Assembly: GCA_942490535.1 (NCBI GenBank) | Contig: CALNXQ010000002.1 | Span: 744,001-808,000 of the forward strand | From: JAEINY01 sp942490535 | Lineage (GTDB): Bacteria > Bacteroidota > Bacteroidia > Bacteroidales > Marinilabiliaceae | Direction of reading: 5' to 3' | DNA: 64,000 nucleotides | In this document: positions 35,848 to 43,805 of the stretch, one piece after another | Numbering within the stretch: the first letter of the stretch is position 1 | Layout: every line of letters begins with the position of its first letter | Position numbers and translations under genes: made by a program | The notes under the pieces: model-generated | What the model was told of the DNA's origin: nothing | Database searches by the model: none | The model's input: the letters and a program-made list of their open reading frames with translations, nothing else

Positions 35848-36789
35848 TTATTTCTTTTTTAGTAAAATGAGACGTAAGACAAAGTGAATAAATAGTCCAA
35901 TGATAGTGAGTCCAAAAATAACCACACTAATAATGTTCAATGTCCGGTTTCTATTGGCGCCTATCACATAGCCCTCATTTAAAATAGTCGCGTTTATAAA
36001 TCCTGATTCAGCCCTGCTTTCCTTCACCCGATGGGCATATAGCGATTCCATCAACAATGAATTGCCGGTGTGGCATTTGACACAATTTTTAACGGCCTTT
36101 GTTTTGGGTAATATCTTGTGCGATACCAAAATATCATCCTGAACATCAGTATGACAATCCACACAGCGCACTTTGGTAAAATGGTGTGCTTGATTCGGCA
36201 ACCAACTGTGAATGGCAGCCAAATCAGACGGTGCTTTGTTAGTTAACAAGCCAAACTCAAATTGATCGGTATGGCAATGGATGCACATCTGATTACTCAT
36301 TTGTACCACGTCCTTGATGGACGTTTGCGTCCGTTGCGCCAACTGATACCCATGGGGATCATGACACATCCAACAGTTAAACCGTTCGTTGCTATTGCTA
36401 AAATGGACACTTTCCATGAAGGCTGCTTCAATGCCTTCAAAATTAAATTTTGCGAATGTCTCATCACCTCCATGACAATCCATGCAGGTATACTTCTGCT
36501 CCATCCGCAATTCTCCGGCATGCGGAAACGATTCATATTCCGTGGAATGGCAATCTGTGCATGAAAATGCTTTATGGACCGAACTCATCATTCGGATACT
36601 GTCCACATGATAAAACGGATTCATGGTTTTTCGCTCCGTCTGCTCCGTCCATTCATTATAATACTCATAAAAAATCTGGCCATGACATTTCAGGCACTTT
36701 TGATTGTCGGCAGGCTCTTGCCCAAAAAGAGATGGGGAGATGCAACAACTATATAGCCAGATGATAAAAATCCAACTGAAGTATTTCAT
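35848..36789 (-). CDS. Membrane-anchored heptaheme cytochrome c
   Basis: 313 aa with a signal peptide (WIFIIWLYSCCISPSLFGQ) and a C-terminal membrane helix (ISVVIFGLTIIGLFIHFVL) ending in KKK, so it is held in the inner membrane and faces the periplasm. Seven CxxCH sites: CLKCH, CTDCH, CMDCH, CWMCH, CIHCH, CVDCH, CVKCH. The many other histidines can give bis-His ligation. It starts 87 bp after the monoheme cytochrome c gene; a hairpin with a T-rich tail (36818-36853) in that gap may tune expression. It is likely the electron relay between the cytochrome b and soluble carriers. No known enzymatic heme motif such as CxxCK was seen. Confidence 0.9.
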   Translation of the reverse strand: MKYFSWIFIIWLYSCCISPSLFGQEPADNQKCLKCHGQIFYEYYNEWTEQTERKTMNPFYHVDSIRMMSSVHKAFSCTDCHSTEYESFPHAGELRMEQKYTCMDCHGGDETFAKFNFEGIEAAFMESVHFSNSNERFNCWMCHDPHGYQLAQRTQTSIKDVVQMSNQMCIHCHTDQFEFGLLTNKAPSDLAAIHSWLPNQAHHFTKVRCVDCHTDVQDDILVSHKILPKTKAVKNCVKCHTGNSLLMESLYAHRVKESRAESGFINATILNEGYVIGANRNRTLNIISVVIFGLTIIGLFIHFVLRLILLKKK

Positions 36790-36876
36790 AGAAAAAAATG
36801 AAGATGATAAAACAAAACTGCCCGCTTAAAGATCGTTTTCTAAAAGCAGGCAGTAAACAATTATAAGAATACCATA

Positions 36877-37305
36877 CTATTTTTTCAAAGTACGCAGATA
36901 AGTGATCACGGCCCAACGCTCTTCCTCATCGGTAATTTTCTTTTCGAAATTGGGCATATCATCTCTTCCCACGAAAGATTGATAATAAATCACACCATCT
37001 TTTTCAGCCTGAAATTCAGCACTTGAAAAATCACCTAAATTGGCATCAATACTACGGGCTTTCGGGCCATCCCCTTTTCCAAAGTTACCATGACACGATT
37101 TACAATGCTTGGCGTAGGTCATCTTACCCAGTTTAATCATACTGGCATCATCAGCAGCCTGGGGATTTTGCATACTCATGTATTTTTCTGGCACATCCCA
37201 CGGTTTCTGTTCCGGTTTATCCTGTGCAAAAGACATCATTGAAAAACAAACCATGAACAGGAACACACTTAATAAAGCAGTTAATTTCATTTTCATAATC
37301 CTCAT
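36877..37305 (-). CDS. Periplasmic monoheme cytochrome c
   Basis: 142 aa with a signal peptide (LTALLSVFLFMVCFSMMSFA, cleavage near residue 27). A class I cytochrome c fold: heme site CKSCH at 68-72 in YAKHCKSCHGNFGKGDGP, the axial Met in GRDDMPNF near 117 and a C-terminal helix ERWAVITYLRTLKK. His/Met ligation suggests a moderately high potential and a shuttle role in the periplasm. It lies between the DUF5777 barrel and the heptaheme cytochrome in the cluster. The start may be the second ATG (37293), which does not change the mature protein. Confidence 0.92.
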   Translation of the reverse strand: MRIMKMKLTALLSVFLFMVCFSMMSFAQDKPEQKPWDVPEKYMSMQNPQAADDASMIKLGKMTYAKHCKSCHGNFGKGDGPKARSIDANLGDFSSAEFQAEKDGVIYYQSFVGRDDMPNFEKKITDEEERWAVITYLRTLKK

Positions 37306-37325
37306 TTTTAATTACGCATAAGTTA

Positions 37326-38207
37326 CTAAAAATTCCACAATCGAGTGATATTGAATCCAAATCTTATGCCATCTTTATCAAATTCATTTTGATTATTCAT
37401 ATACATCTCTTGTGGCAGGATACTTAATGAGTTGGTCACAAAAATCTGAAAAGCATGCGTACTGGTAGACACTTCCCAACCAATACTTAAATGGTGCTTT
37501 GGATGGTTAATAAACTCTTTCTGCTCAGAAATACTGGATATTTCCAAAGGTAAGCCCCACTCAATGGTAAGTGATGATTGCGGACTCACTTTAAAACGCG
37601 CTCCTACACCCACACCAATTTTATCGTGATCCATGATGCTATCCACGCTGTTGAAATGCGTAAAATTAGCACTGGCCATCACCGATAAGGCATCGGTGAC
37701 CTTACGACCGACAATTACCTCACCAAAATAAGTCAGTCGATCAGTAAACGTATAATCCTGTCCAAATACATTTTCATCCTGCGCATTGATGGCCATGTTA
37801 CCATAAACCGTCAAAGATACCGGAATCGTATTTTCGCGGGTCTGCTGAAAAGGTGTATACTTAACTTGTAAATCCTGGTATTGCTTCTGACTATTCGTTC
37901 CAAAACCAACCATTACATTATCCAAAATGGAATAGTTAAATCCAATACGAATATTCGCCCCCGGCGCCATGATGCCATAAATGTCACTCATGCCATTATT
38001 AACTGGACCAAATCGATGGTTAATAACCATCTCCAATGTTTTGGCTGGCTGAATAACACTGGTGTGATGATTGATCAACACCCCTGATTCCCAAGGCGCC
38101 CGAACCGGCTTATCAACTGTTTTTTCAGGTGCTTCAATCTCTTCCTGAGCAACGAGCACTGTGCTCACGAAAAGCATTAAAACAACTAAATGGATATATT
38201 TCTTCAT
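37326..38207 (-). CDS. DUF5777-family outer-membrane beta-barrel protein in the cytochrome cluster
   Basis: 293 aa, signal peptide (MKKYIHLVVLMLFVSTVLVAQ), then a barrel with TLEMVINHRFGPVNNGMSDIYGI and a terminal FGFNITRLWNF strand. It resembles the protein at 23411 in length, order of segments and last strand. There are no heme sites in it. It lies between genes for lipoprotein cytochromes and a periplasmic cytochrome, 12 bp after the former. By analogy with porin-cytochrome conduits it could hold a cytochrome in the outer membrane or let electrons pass, but no function is established for DUF5777. Confidence 0.82.
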   Translation of the reverse strand: MKKYIHLVVLMLFVSTVLVAQEEIEAPEKTVDKPVRAPWESGVLINHHTSVIQPAKTLEMVINHRFGPVNNGMSDIYGIMAPGANIRIGFNYSILDNVMVGFGTNSQKQYQDLQVKYTPFQQTRENTIPVSLTVYGNMAINAQDENVFGQDYTFTDRLTYFGEVIVGRKVTDALSVMASANFTHFNSVDSIMDHDKIGVGVGARFKVSPQSSLTIEWGLPLEISSISEQKEFINHPKHHLSIGWEVSTSTHAFQIFVTNSLSILPQEMYMNNQNEFDKDGIRFGFNITRLWNF

Positions 38208-38219
38208 AATTTATAGGCT

Positions 38220-38600
38220 TTAGTTATTTTCAGCTCCTTGCTCAATCCAGACTTTGATTAATTCACGCTGATTGCCGACATAGTTTTTATCCGAATGCAA
38301 CCCGCTGCTTCCTGGAACAGTTAAAATTTTACTATTCGCGGCTTGATCCAAATCCAACAAATTATTTGTGGTTAAAGAATTATAAGCCTCTCCTGCTTTT
38401 AAACTAAATAAACCCGAGCCATCATGACAACCGGTGCACGATTGTGTTGTCCAAATGGGTTCAATTTCTGCAGAAAAGCTGATGGGCTCTTCCGGATCAA
38501 CAGGCTCTCCTTTATCAGGATTGATGAAGTTGTACTCACAACCAACCATTCCCAATACCAGAAGAAAACCTATTAGTATGTTATATTTTCTTTGTTTCAT
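38220..38600 (-). CDS. Monoheme cytochrome-like lipoprotein
   Basis: 126 aa with a lipoprotein signal ending in LGMVGC (Cys21). A Pro/Glu-rich linker of about 20 residues follows, then one heme site, CTGCH (55-59), in QSCTGCHDGSG. The rest (SLKAGEAYNSLTTNN, then VGNQRELIKVWIEQGA) resembles the small cytochrome domains found beside larger surface cytochromes. No clear Met ligand sits where class I cytochromes have it. It would be tethered to a membrane, probably the outer one. Second gene of the cluster. Confidence 0.85.
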   Translation of the reverse strand: MKQRKYNILIGFLLVLGMVGCEYNFINPDKGEPVDPEEPISFSAEIEPIWTTQSCTGCHDGSGLFSLKAGEAYNSLTTNNLLDLDQAANSKILTVPGSSGLHSDKNYVGNQRELIKVWIEQGAENN

Positions 38601-38642
38601 GGTATACTATTTACGAATTACTAACGACTCTCTGAAGGCTTG

Positions 38643-38668
38643 CAGACCACTCTCGAAAGAGCGGTCTG
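38643..38668 (-). promoter_or_regulatory. Intercistronic hairpin in the cytochrome cluster
   Basis: CAGACCACTCT (38643-38653) pairs with AGAGCGGTCTG (38658-38668) with one mismatch and a CGAA loop. It has no T-run, so it is more likely to stabilise the mRNA end or set expression ratios between the first and second gene than to terminate. Confidence 0.55.
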
Positions 38669-38682
38669 TATGGGTAATTCGT

Positions 38683-39795
38683 TTAATTAGCACCCAAGTA
38701 TTCCAATGCCGAAGTGATCAACGCCAATGAATAAGCTTGATTATGCACACCGTGACTTCCATCGTAATGAAGTAGCGCGTAGTTCCAGTAGGCAGCAAGT
38801 TGCTTATGCGTATAGGTACCACCAATCAAGTGGCCTGTTTCATCCATAATACCGGCGTCTACTAATGCTGTTTCTAACGTTTCCAGATAAGCTTCAGTGC
38901 TGGCCATTATGCCATCAATATCAATAGATGCACCACGGTCTGTATGACACTTCACACAGGCTGCAGTCTCAGTACTACCATCACTATGATCAAGATTCAT
39001 CGCATGGCCCCCTACGTAATCACCGTAATTTCCGGTCAATGACACAAATCCTACATGACAAGCCACACACGAATGATGCCCTTCATCCTGAGGTTTAGTA
39101 GGCTCTGAAATACCGATATATCCGCCCATTCCACTAAAGATAGCCCCTTGAGTCCCATAATGGGGTCCCCAATGCGCTGCAGCTCCTGCTGATATGGTAA
39201 TTGTTTCTGTATCCGCTTTTGTTGGATCCGGCTGATCATCTCCTCTACTTCTTGGTTGGTGACACTTAGCACAAAGGTTACTGGTAAATTTTTCACCACC
39301 GTATTCAGCAATGTTAATTTCCAAATCGGTAAACGGATCTGTTTCGTTTAATAGTAAATCTACTGCATCCGAATAATTAAAATCATAATCTGTTCGATCG
39401 TAGTTTTTATGAATTTGGTGACAGGTATAACAACTCATTGGATTAGCCTCGGTATGAATTCCCCCAAAATTTGTACCGGCTTCAACGGCTGCTTTAAATC
39501 CTTGATGTGAATGACACATAGAACAAGACCCTCCTGCATAATTGGCATATCCTACGTGCTCTTTTCCACCCAAATAATGCGTCGAATGATCAAATTGTGA
39601 GGCTTTCAGGAAGATCTCATTGTCTTCTTTATGACATTGAATACATCCGGCGGTTCCATCTGCTCCATTTTCCCCGTCAATGCCATCAATACCATCTTTT
39701 CCAGATTCACCTTGAGGTCCTTCCTTTGTACAGCCAACTAATAAAGTGGCGACAATCATCATGAATACATACAAAAATTGTTTTAGCTCTTTCAT
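38683..39795 (-). CDS. Hexaheme lipoprotein cytochrome c with collagen-like stalk
   Basis: 370 aa, first gene of the cluster. Lipoprotein signal with lipobox LLVGC (Cys22), then TKE and eight perfect Gly-X-Y triplets (residues 26-49), a collagen-like spacer. Six CxxCH sites follow: CIQCH (51-55), CSMCH, CYTCH, CAKCH, CVACH, CVKCH. Extra histidines (ASQFDHSTHYLG, LDHSD, HWGPHYG) can act as second ligands. The C-terminal 80 residues have no heme and may dock to a partner. Charged residues just after Cys22 fit surface export in Bacteroidota. This makes it the outermost candidate in an electron route. I do not recognise a named family such as MtrC or OmcA. Confidence 0.88.
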   Translation of the reverse strand: MKELKQFLYVFMMIVATLLVGCTKEGPQGESGKDGIDGIDGENGADGTAGCIQCHKEDNEIFLKASQFDHSTHYLGGKEHVGYANYAGGSCSMCHSHQGFKAAVEAGTNFGGIHTEANPMSCYTCHQIHKNYDRTDYDFNYSDAVDLLLNETDPFTDLEINIAEYGGEKFTSNLCAKCHQPRSRGDDQPDPTKADTETITISAGAAAHWGPHYGTQGAIFSGMGGYIGISEPTKPQDEGHHSCVACHVGFVSLTGNYGDYVGGHAMNLDHSDGSTETAACVKCHTDRGASIDIDGIMASTEAYLETLETALVDAGIMDETGHLIGGTYTHKQLAAYWNYALLHYDGSHGVHNQAYSLALITSALEYLGAN

Positions 39796-39884
39796 ACTCG
39801 TGGATATTTAGTACCTACATTTTGTTTTAACAATTTTAAACAATTATTCCTAAAAGTATGAAATGTAATATCTTAGGATTACCA

Positions 39885-39898
39885 TTGACATAAATCAA
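39885..39898. promoter_or_regulatory. FNR-type binding box between the cytochrome cluster and the Crp/Fnr gene
   Basis: TTGACATAAATCAA differs from the FNR consensus TTGAT-N4-ATCAA at one position. In the minus-strand sense a TACTTTTA -7-like box lies at 39858-39851, so the palindrome centre would be about 45 bp before the start of the cytochrome transcript, a classical activating position. The remaining 394-bp gap is very A/T-rich and shows no gene. Confidence 0.6.
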
Positions 39899-40189
39899 TG
39901 ATTGCTTATTAAAGCACTCATTGACTATTCGTTAATCAGGCCACTCCACCCACATACCCCTTTCTTATTTAAATTCAGTATAATTAAAAATACTTTTTTT
40001 AATCCCTAATTATCTGCTTATTAAAAAACAAAATAACCTTTTAAGCCCCATTCTCATTCATCATACCTCTCTATTTTTTTGAGTTCATTATATCCTGAAT
40101 ATGAAAGAAATTGCTTATATTCAACTATTGAAATAAGAAATTGAATACCTAAACACCCAAACCGTTCGTTGTATCTTATCGCCAAATCT

Positions 40190-40888
40190 ATGACTGACCT
40201 AAAAACTAAACTCTCCAATTGCCAGACCTGTATGGTTAAATTTGATGGTTTTGAATCTCTGACAGATTTTGAGATTCAATCCTTTAAGGAATCACACTGC
40301 AAAGTGGAATATCAAAAGGGTGAAACCATTATGAAACAAGGGGCCCAATGCAGTAATTTAGTGTGCATCAAAAGTGGGTATGCCAAAATGCACGTGGAAG
40401 GATTGGGTGGCAAAAGCGTCATTATCAAAGTCCTTAAACAGGGTGATTTCATTATCAGCCCCGGTATTTATGATGATAACATCAACCACTTTTCAGTTTC
40501 AGCCATCACACTATGCGAAACGTGCTTAATAAGCATCGATGCTTTCGATAACGTGTTTCATGCTAACGATCGCTTTGCCCAGATGATCCTCAAACACAAT
40601 CATCAATTAATGAAAACACTGTATCATCAACTCATTAATCTTTCTCACAAAAAGATGACCGGACGCGTAGCGGATACATTAATTTATCTTTCAAAAGACA
40701 TTTACCAATCCAATACGTTTTACACGACACTCTCCCGGCAGGACATGGCCGATTTATCCAGTGTATCCAAAGAAAGCCTGATCCGCATTTTAAAAGATTT
40801 CAAGGAAAGCGGTGTCGTTTTGGTTGATGGTAACCAAATACAAATCCAATCGCCCAATTCATTGCAACACATTAGCCGGGTGGGCTAA
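40190..40888 (+). CDS. Crp/Fnr-family transcription regulator
   Basis: 232 aa from ATG 40190; the frame is open to a TTG at 40169. A cyclic-nucleotide-fold domain (about 30-140, with VEYQKGETIMKQG and LKQGDFII) is followed by a winged helix (LSRQDMADLSSVSKESLIRIL). The recognition helix keeps the Glu and Arg of Crp/Fnr (KESLIR). N-terminal Cys11 and Cys14 (NCQTC), plus Cys37, Cys54 and Cys59, could hold an iron-sulfur cluster, as in oxygen-sensing FNR, but the spacing differs from E. coli FNR. It is divergent from the cytochrome cluster and probably controls it through the box at 39885. Confidence 0.88.
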   Translation: MTDLKTKLSNCQTCMVKFDGFESLTDFEIQSFKESHCKVEYQKGETIMKQGAQCSNLVCIKSGYAKMHVEGLGGKSVIIKVLKQGDFIISPGIYDDNINHFSVSAITLCETCLISIDAFDNVFHANDRFAQMILKHNHQLMKTLYHQLINLSHKKMTGRVADTLIYLSKDIYQSNTFYTTLSRQDMADLSSVSKESLIRILKDFKESGVVLVDGNQIQIQSPNSLQHISRVG

Positions 40889-40921
40889 GTATTGGCTAAT
40901 AAGAGAAGGACAGTTACATTC

Positions 40922-42268
40922 TTAAAATATTAGCGTAACACGTGTCCCCTCTCCTTCCTTGGAGTGAATTTTCAACTGACCGCCATGCAAACGCATCACC
41001 TGGCGCGACAAAGCTAATCCGATTCCGTTACCATGGGGACGGGTCGTATAAAAAGGCACGCAAACCTTATCCAATTCTTCTTTGGGAATTCCATTTCCGT
41101 TATCAGAGATCTGAAAGATCAAATGCCCATTTTCACGATGTGCCTTCAGCTGAATTTTCCCCTTCTCATGGTGAATAGCTTCCATACTGTTTTTTATCAA
41201 ATTGATTAATATCTGTTCTACCAGTTTCTCATCCAATTCAAAGTCGATGTGCTGCGAAATGACCATGTCATGTTGAATGGTGCGTTGGGCCATTTCTACC
41301 TGGTACAAGACCAGAATGCGCGACAACAGGCTATTGACATTACAGAGACTGGTTTGGGCACTTTTTAATCCGGCCAAACTTCGATAACTTTCCACAAAGC
41401 GGGTTAATCCTTTGCTGCGTGAATGAATTGCATCCAGAGCTTCGAGTAAATCCTGTCGATCTTCTACGCCCAATACCAGGGGTGTTATCTGTTGTTGGTC
41501 ATCCCCCTCAAAACGCTGTTTCAAACTGGCAGATAAAATATTTACCGGACTTAATGAGTTCATCACTTCATGCGTTAACACGCGAATGAGCTTTTGCCAC
41601 GATTCCAACTCCTTTTGTTCTATTTCTCCCCGAATATCCTGAAAAGCTAATAATTTAAGTACTTGTTTGTCTTGTTTCATGATGACAGATGTCACAGCCA
41701 CTTGCAATAATCGCCCATTGACCACAATTTCAATTAATTTCTGCTGATTCGGATGCAATTGCTGCAATTGTTGCGATAGATCCTTCTTGAACCTATTCAG
41801 TTTGTCTAATCGGTGAAGGAATTTTATGCCTAATAGTTTAAAAAGGGCATCATTGGTCATCACCACATTACCCGATTCATTGACTACGAGAATAGCCACG
41901 CCAATATTTTTTAAAGCATTCTCAAAAAACTGATACTCTTTTTCTTTATCCACTTTTAGCTTGCGAAACGCCTCCACCACCCGATTGAAGGATTGAAACA
42001 AATCTTTAAAGGAATCGTCCCGGTCCTGACTGTGAAAATGAATGGTGGCATCGTTGTACCGAAAAGATTCTACGAAACGACTCACTTCCCGATTTGTTTT
42101 TCTGACGGTATAAATAAGGCCCCATACTTGCAAGCCATAACACACCATCAAAGCATAACGGGAAATAATGAGGTTCGGCTGATCCATTGTTATGGCAATA
42201 ACCACAGGCGTTATGACCATAAAAACTGCCTGAATGACAATGGCCAGTGAAAAATGCTTATAAGCCAT
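40922..42268 (-). CDS. NtrY-like sensor histidine kinase
   Basis: 448 aa. Two N-terminal membrane helices with a very short loop (about 8-53), so it probably senses within the membrane or cytoplasm. A linker with a HAMP-like position leads to a PAS domain (about 110-210), an H-box with His233 in LTHEVMNSLSPV, and an ATPase domain with N-box QILINLIKNSMEAI, ISDNGNGIP and GNGIGLALSRQV. It overlaps the NtrC-type regulator gene by 11 bp. The pair is divergent from the adaptor/ABC/permease series it likely controls. The sensed signal is unknown; envelope stress or an antimicrobial compound is a guess from context. Confidence 0.93.
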   Translation of the reverse strand: MAYKHFSLAIVIQAVFMVITPVVIAITMDQPNLIISRYALMVCYGLQVWGLIYTVRKTNREVSRFVESFRYNDATIHFHSQDRDDSFKDLFQSFNRVVEAFRKLKVDKEKEYQFFENALKNIGVAILVVNESGNVVMTNDALFKLLGIKFLHRLDKLNRFKKDLSQQLQQLHPNQQKLIEIVVNGRLLQVAVTSVIMKQDKQVLKLLAFQDIRGEIEQKELESWQKLIRVLTHEVMNSLSPVNILSASLKQRFEGDDQQQITPLVLGVEDRQDLLEALDAIHSRSKGLTRFVESYRSLAGLKSAQTSLCNVNSLLSRILVLYQVEMAQRTIQHDMVISQHIDFELDEKLVEQILINLIKNSMEAIHHEKGKIQLKAHRENGHLIFQISDNGNGIPKEELDKVCVPFYTTRPHGNGIGLALSRQVMRLHGGQLKIHSKEGEGTRVTLIF

Positions 42269-43628
42269 ATCGCTTGATTTTGTCGTATAATGTGGATCGG
42301 TTAATACCTAATTTTTTAGCAGTCTGGCTCATATTTCCTTTACAGCTCTCAATGGCCTTTTCGATTAAAACCTTTTCATGATCAGCCAGATTGAGGCAGT
42401 CATTGGCAATGAGGGGTTTGGATGTGACATCAAAAAATAAATCCGTGTGATTTATCGCATTTCCATCGGTGAGAATAACAGCCTTTTCAACGGTGTGCTG
42501 CAACTCCCGAATATTGCCTGCCCAGGCTTGCTCTTTTAACAAGTCTACTGCTGAAGGCGTAAAAGCCATGGCTGATTTGTTATACTTGCATGCGTACTTC
42601 TGTAGAAAGAAATTAGCCAATCCGGAAATATCCTCCTTTCGTTGCCGCAAAGCCGGCATTTCCAGTGCGATGGTATTAATTCGGTATAAGAGATCTTCCC
42701 GAAAAGTGCCTTCATTGACCATTTGTTGAAGTGGCATATTAGTGGCGCAAATGAGCCGGATATCTACTTTTATAGGGCGTGTTCCGCCAACCGGAGTTAT
42801 CTCTCTGTTTTGTAAAGCCGCCAACAATTTAGCCTGCACGGGTAAAGACAAATTTCCGATCTCATCCAAAAAGAGTGTCCCGCCTGAAGCGAGCTCAAAT
42901 CGACCGGTACGATCCGCCTTGGCATCGGTAAAAGCTCCTTTCTTGTGCCCAAACATTTCACTTTCAAATAAATTCTCATGAATAGCACCCAAATCGACCG
43001 ACACAAACATTTCATCCCTCCGGTTGGACAAGCGATGAATGGTGCGTGCCATCACCTCTTTACCGGTTCCATTTTCACCCAGGATGAGCACATTGACATC
43101 AGTGGGTGCCACTTTATGTATCATCTTCATGACAGTAAGAATACTATCCGACTGACCGATAAAAGGATCCTGACCTTCGTCAATACATTCCTTCAGATGT
43201 TTTTGCTTCTTTTTCAATCCATTGATGGCCATTTTCGACTTACGCAATTCCCTGACGGATAACAGAGTTGATAATATCTTGCGTTCATCCCAGGATTTTT
43301 CAATGAAATCAACAGCACCTTCTTTAATAGCTTTCACCGCCAACTCCACATCGCTATATCCGGTAATGAATACAACAGCTACATCAGGATCCACCTTCAA
43401 TACCTCCTTCATCCAATACAAACCTTCATTGCCATTGTTGATTCCGGAAGTAAAGTTCATATCCAATAAAACCAGATCATACTGTTCCTTCCTCAAATGT
43501 TCTTGAATACGATTGGGATTATGCTCCGTGACGATTTTCTTAAAATGAGGTTGTAAATAGAATTTTAAAGCCAATAACAATTCTTTATTATCATCTACAA
43601 TTAATATGTGTCCTTCTTTTTTTGCCAT
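42258..43628 (-). CDS. NtrC-family sigma-54-dependent response regulator
   Basis: 456 aa. Receiver domain (Asp56 in LVLLDMNF, Lys111), AAA+ domain with Walker A GENGTGKE (184-191), Walker B TLFLDEIG (251-258), and a Fis-type helix-turn-helix at the C-terminus (GNMSQTAKKLGINRSTLYDKIKR). The sigma-54 contact loop reads GAFTDA (231-236) in place of GAFTGA; the Asp variant occurs in other Bacteroidota regulators to my knowledge, so it is probably functional. It forms an operon with the NtrY-like kinase. The palindrome at 43693-43709 and the -24/-12-like sequence at 43763 suggest that it drives the divergent export operon. Confidence 0.95.
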   Translation of the reverse strand: MAKKEGHILIVDDNKELLLALKFYLQPHFKKIVTEHNPNRIQEHLRKEQYDLVLLDMNFTSGINNGNEGLYWMKEVLKVDPDVAVVFITGYSDVELAVKAIKEGAVDFIEKSWDERKILSTLLSVRELRKSKMAINGLKKKQKHLKECIDEGQDPFIGQSDSILTVMKMIHKVAPTDVNVLILGENGTGKEVMARTIHRLSNRRDEMFVSVDLGAIHENLFESEMFGHKKGAFTDAKADRTGRFELASGGTLFLDEIGNLSLPVQAKLLAALQNREITPVGGTRPIKVDIRLICATNMPLQQMVNEGTFREDLLYRINTIALEMPALRQRKEDISGLANFFLQKYACKYNKSAMAFTPSAVDLLKEQAWAGNIRELQHTVEKAVILTDGNAINHTDLFFDVTSKPLIANDCLNLADHEKVLIEKAIESCKGNMSQTAKKLGINRSTLYDKIKRYGL

Positions 43629-43692
43629 GAAGTATCAATAATAATATTTTCAAGCCCAATTAAGGGAATATTGTCGGTTTCACCAACAGCAG

Positions 43693-43709
43693 TGTTGGAT
43701 ATTCCAACA
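43693..43709. promoter_or_regulatory. 17-bp palindrome, candidate enhancer site for the NtrC-type regulator
   Basis: TGTTGGA (43693-43699), TAT, TCCAACA (43703-43709): a perfect inverted repeat about 65 bp before the sigma-54-like promoter and between the divergent operons. Its position fits a dimeric Fis-type HTH binding site. Confidence 0.6.
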
Positions 43710-43762
43710 TCCAAAATCCACATACAAACAACTACTCACTGAAATAGTGACACTTGCATTTT

Positions 43763-43778
43763 CGGCACACCCTTTGGC
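43763..43778 (+). promoter_or_regulatory. Sigma-54 (-24/-12) like promoter of the export operon
   Basis: CGGCACACCCTTTGGC resembles TGGCACG-N4-TTGC: GGCAC and TTG are in register, while the base after TTG is G rather than C. Transcription would begin near 43788, 18 bp before the adaptor gene. The mismatch at -12 makes this a moderate call. Confidence 0.45.
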
Positions 43779-43805
43779 ATAGCTTTATCAAATCAGTACA
43801 ACGTT

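Noticed and set aside
36818..36853. True terminator splitting the cytochrome cluster
   Set aside because: The hairpin (CTGCCCGCTT/AAGCAGGCAG) is mismatched with a long loop and only a broken T-run, so full termination is unlikely; it was kept as a possible attenuator in the heptaheme entry.
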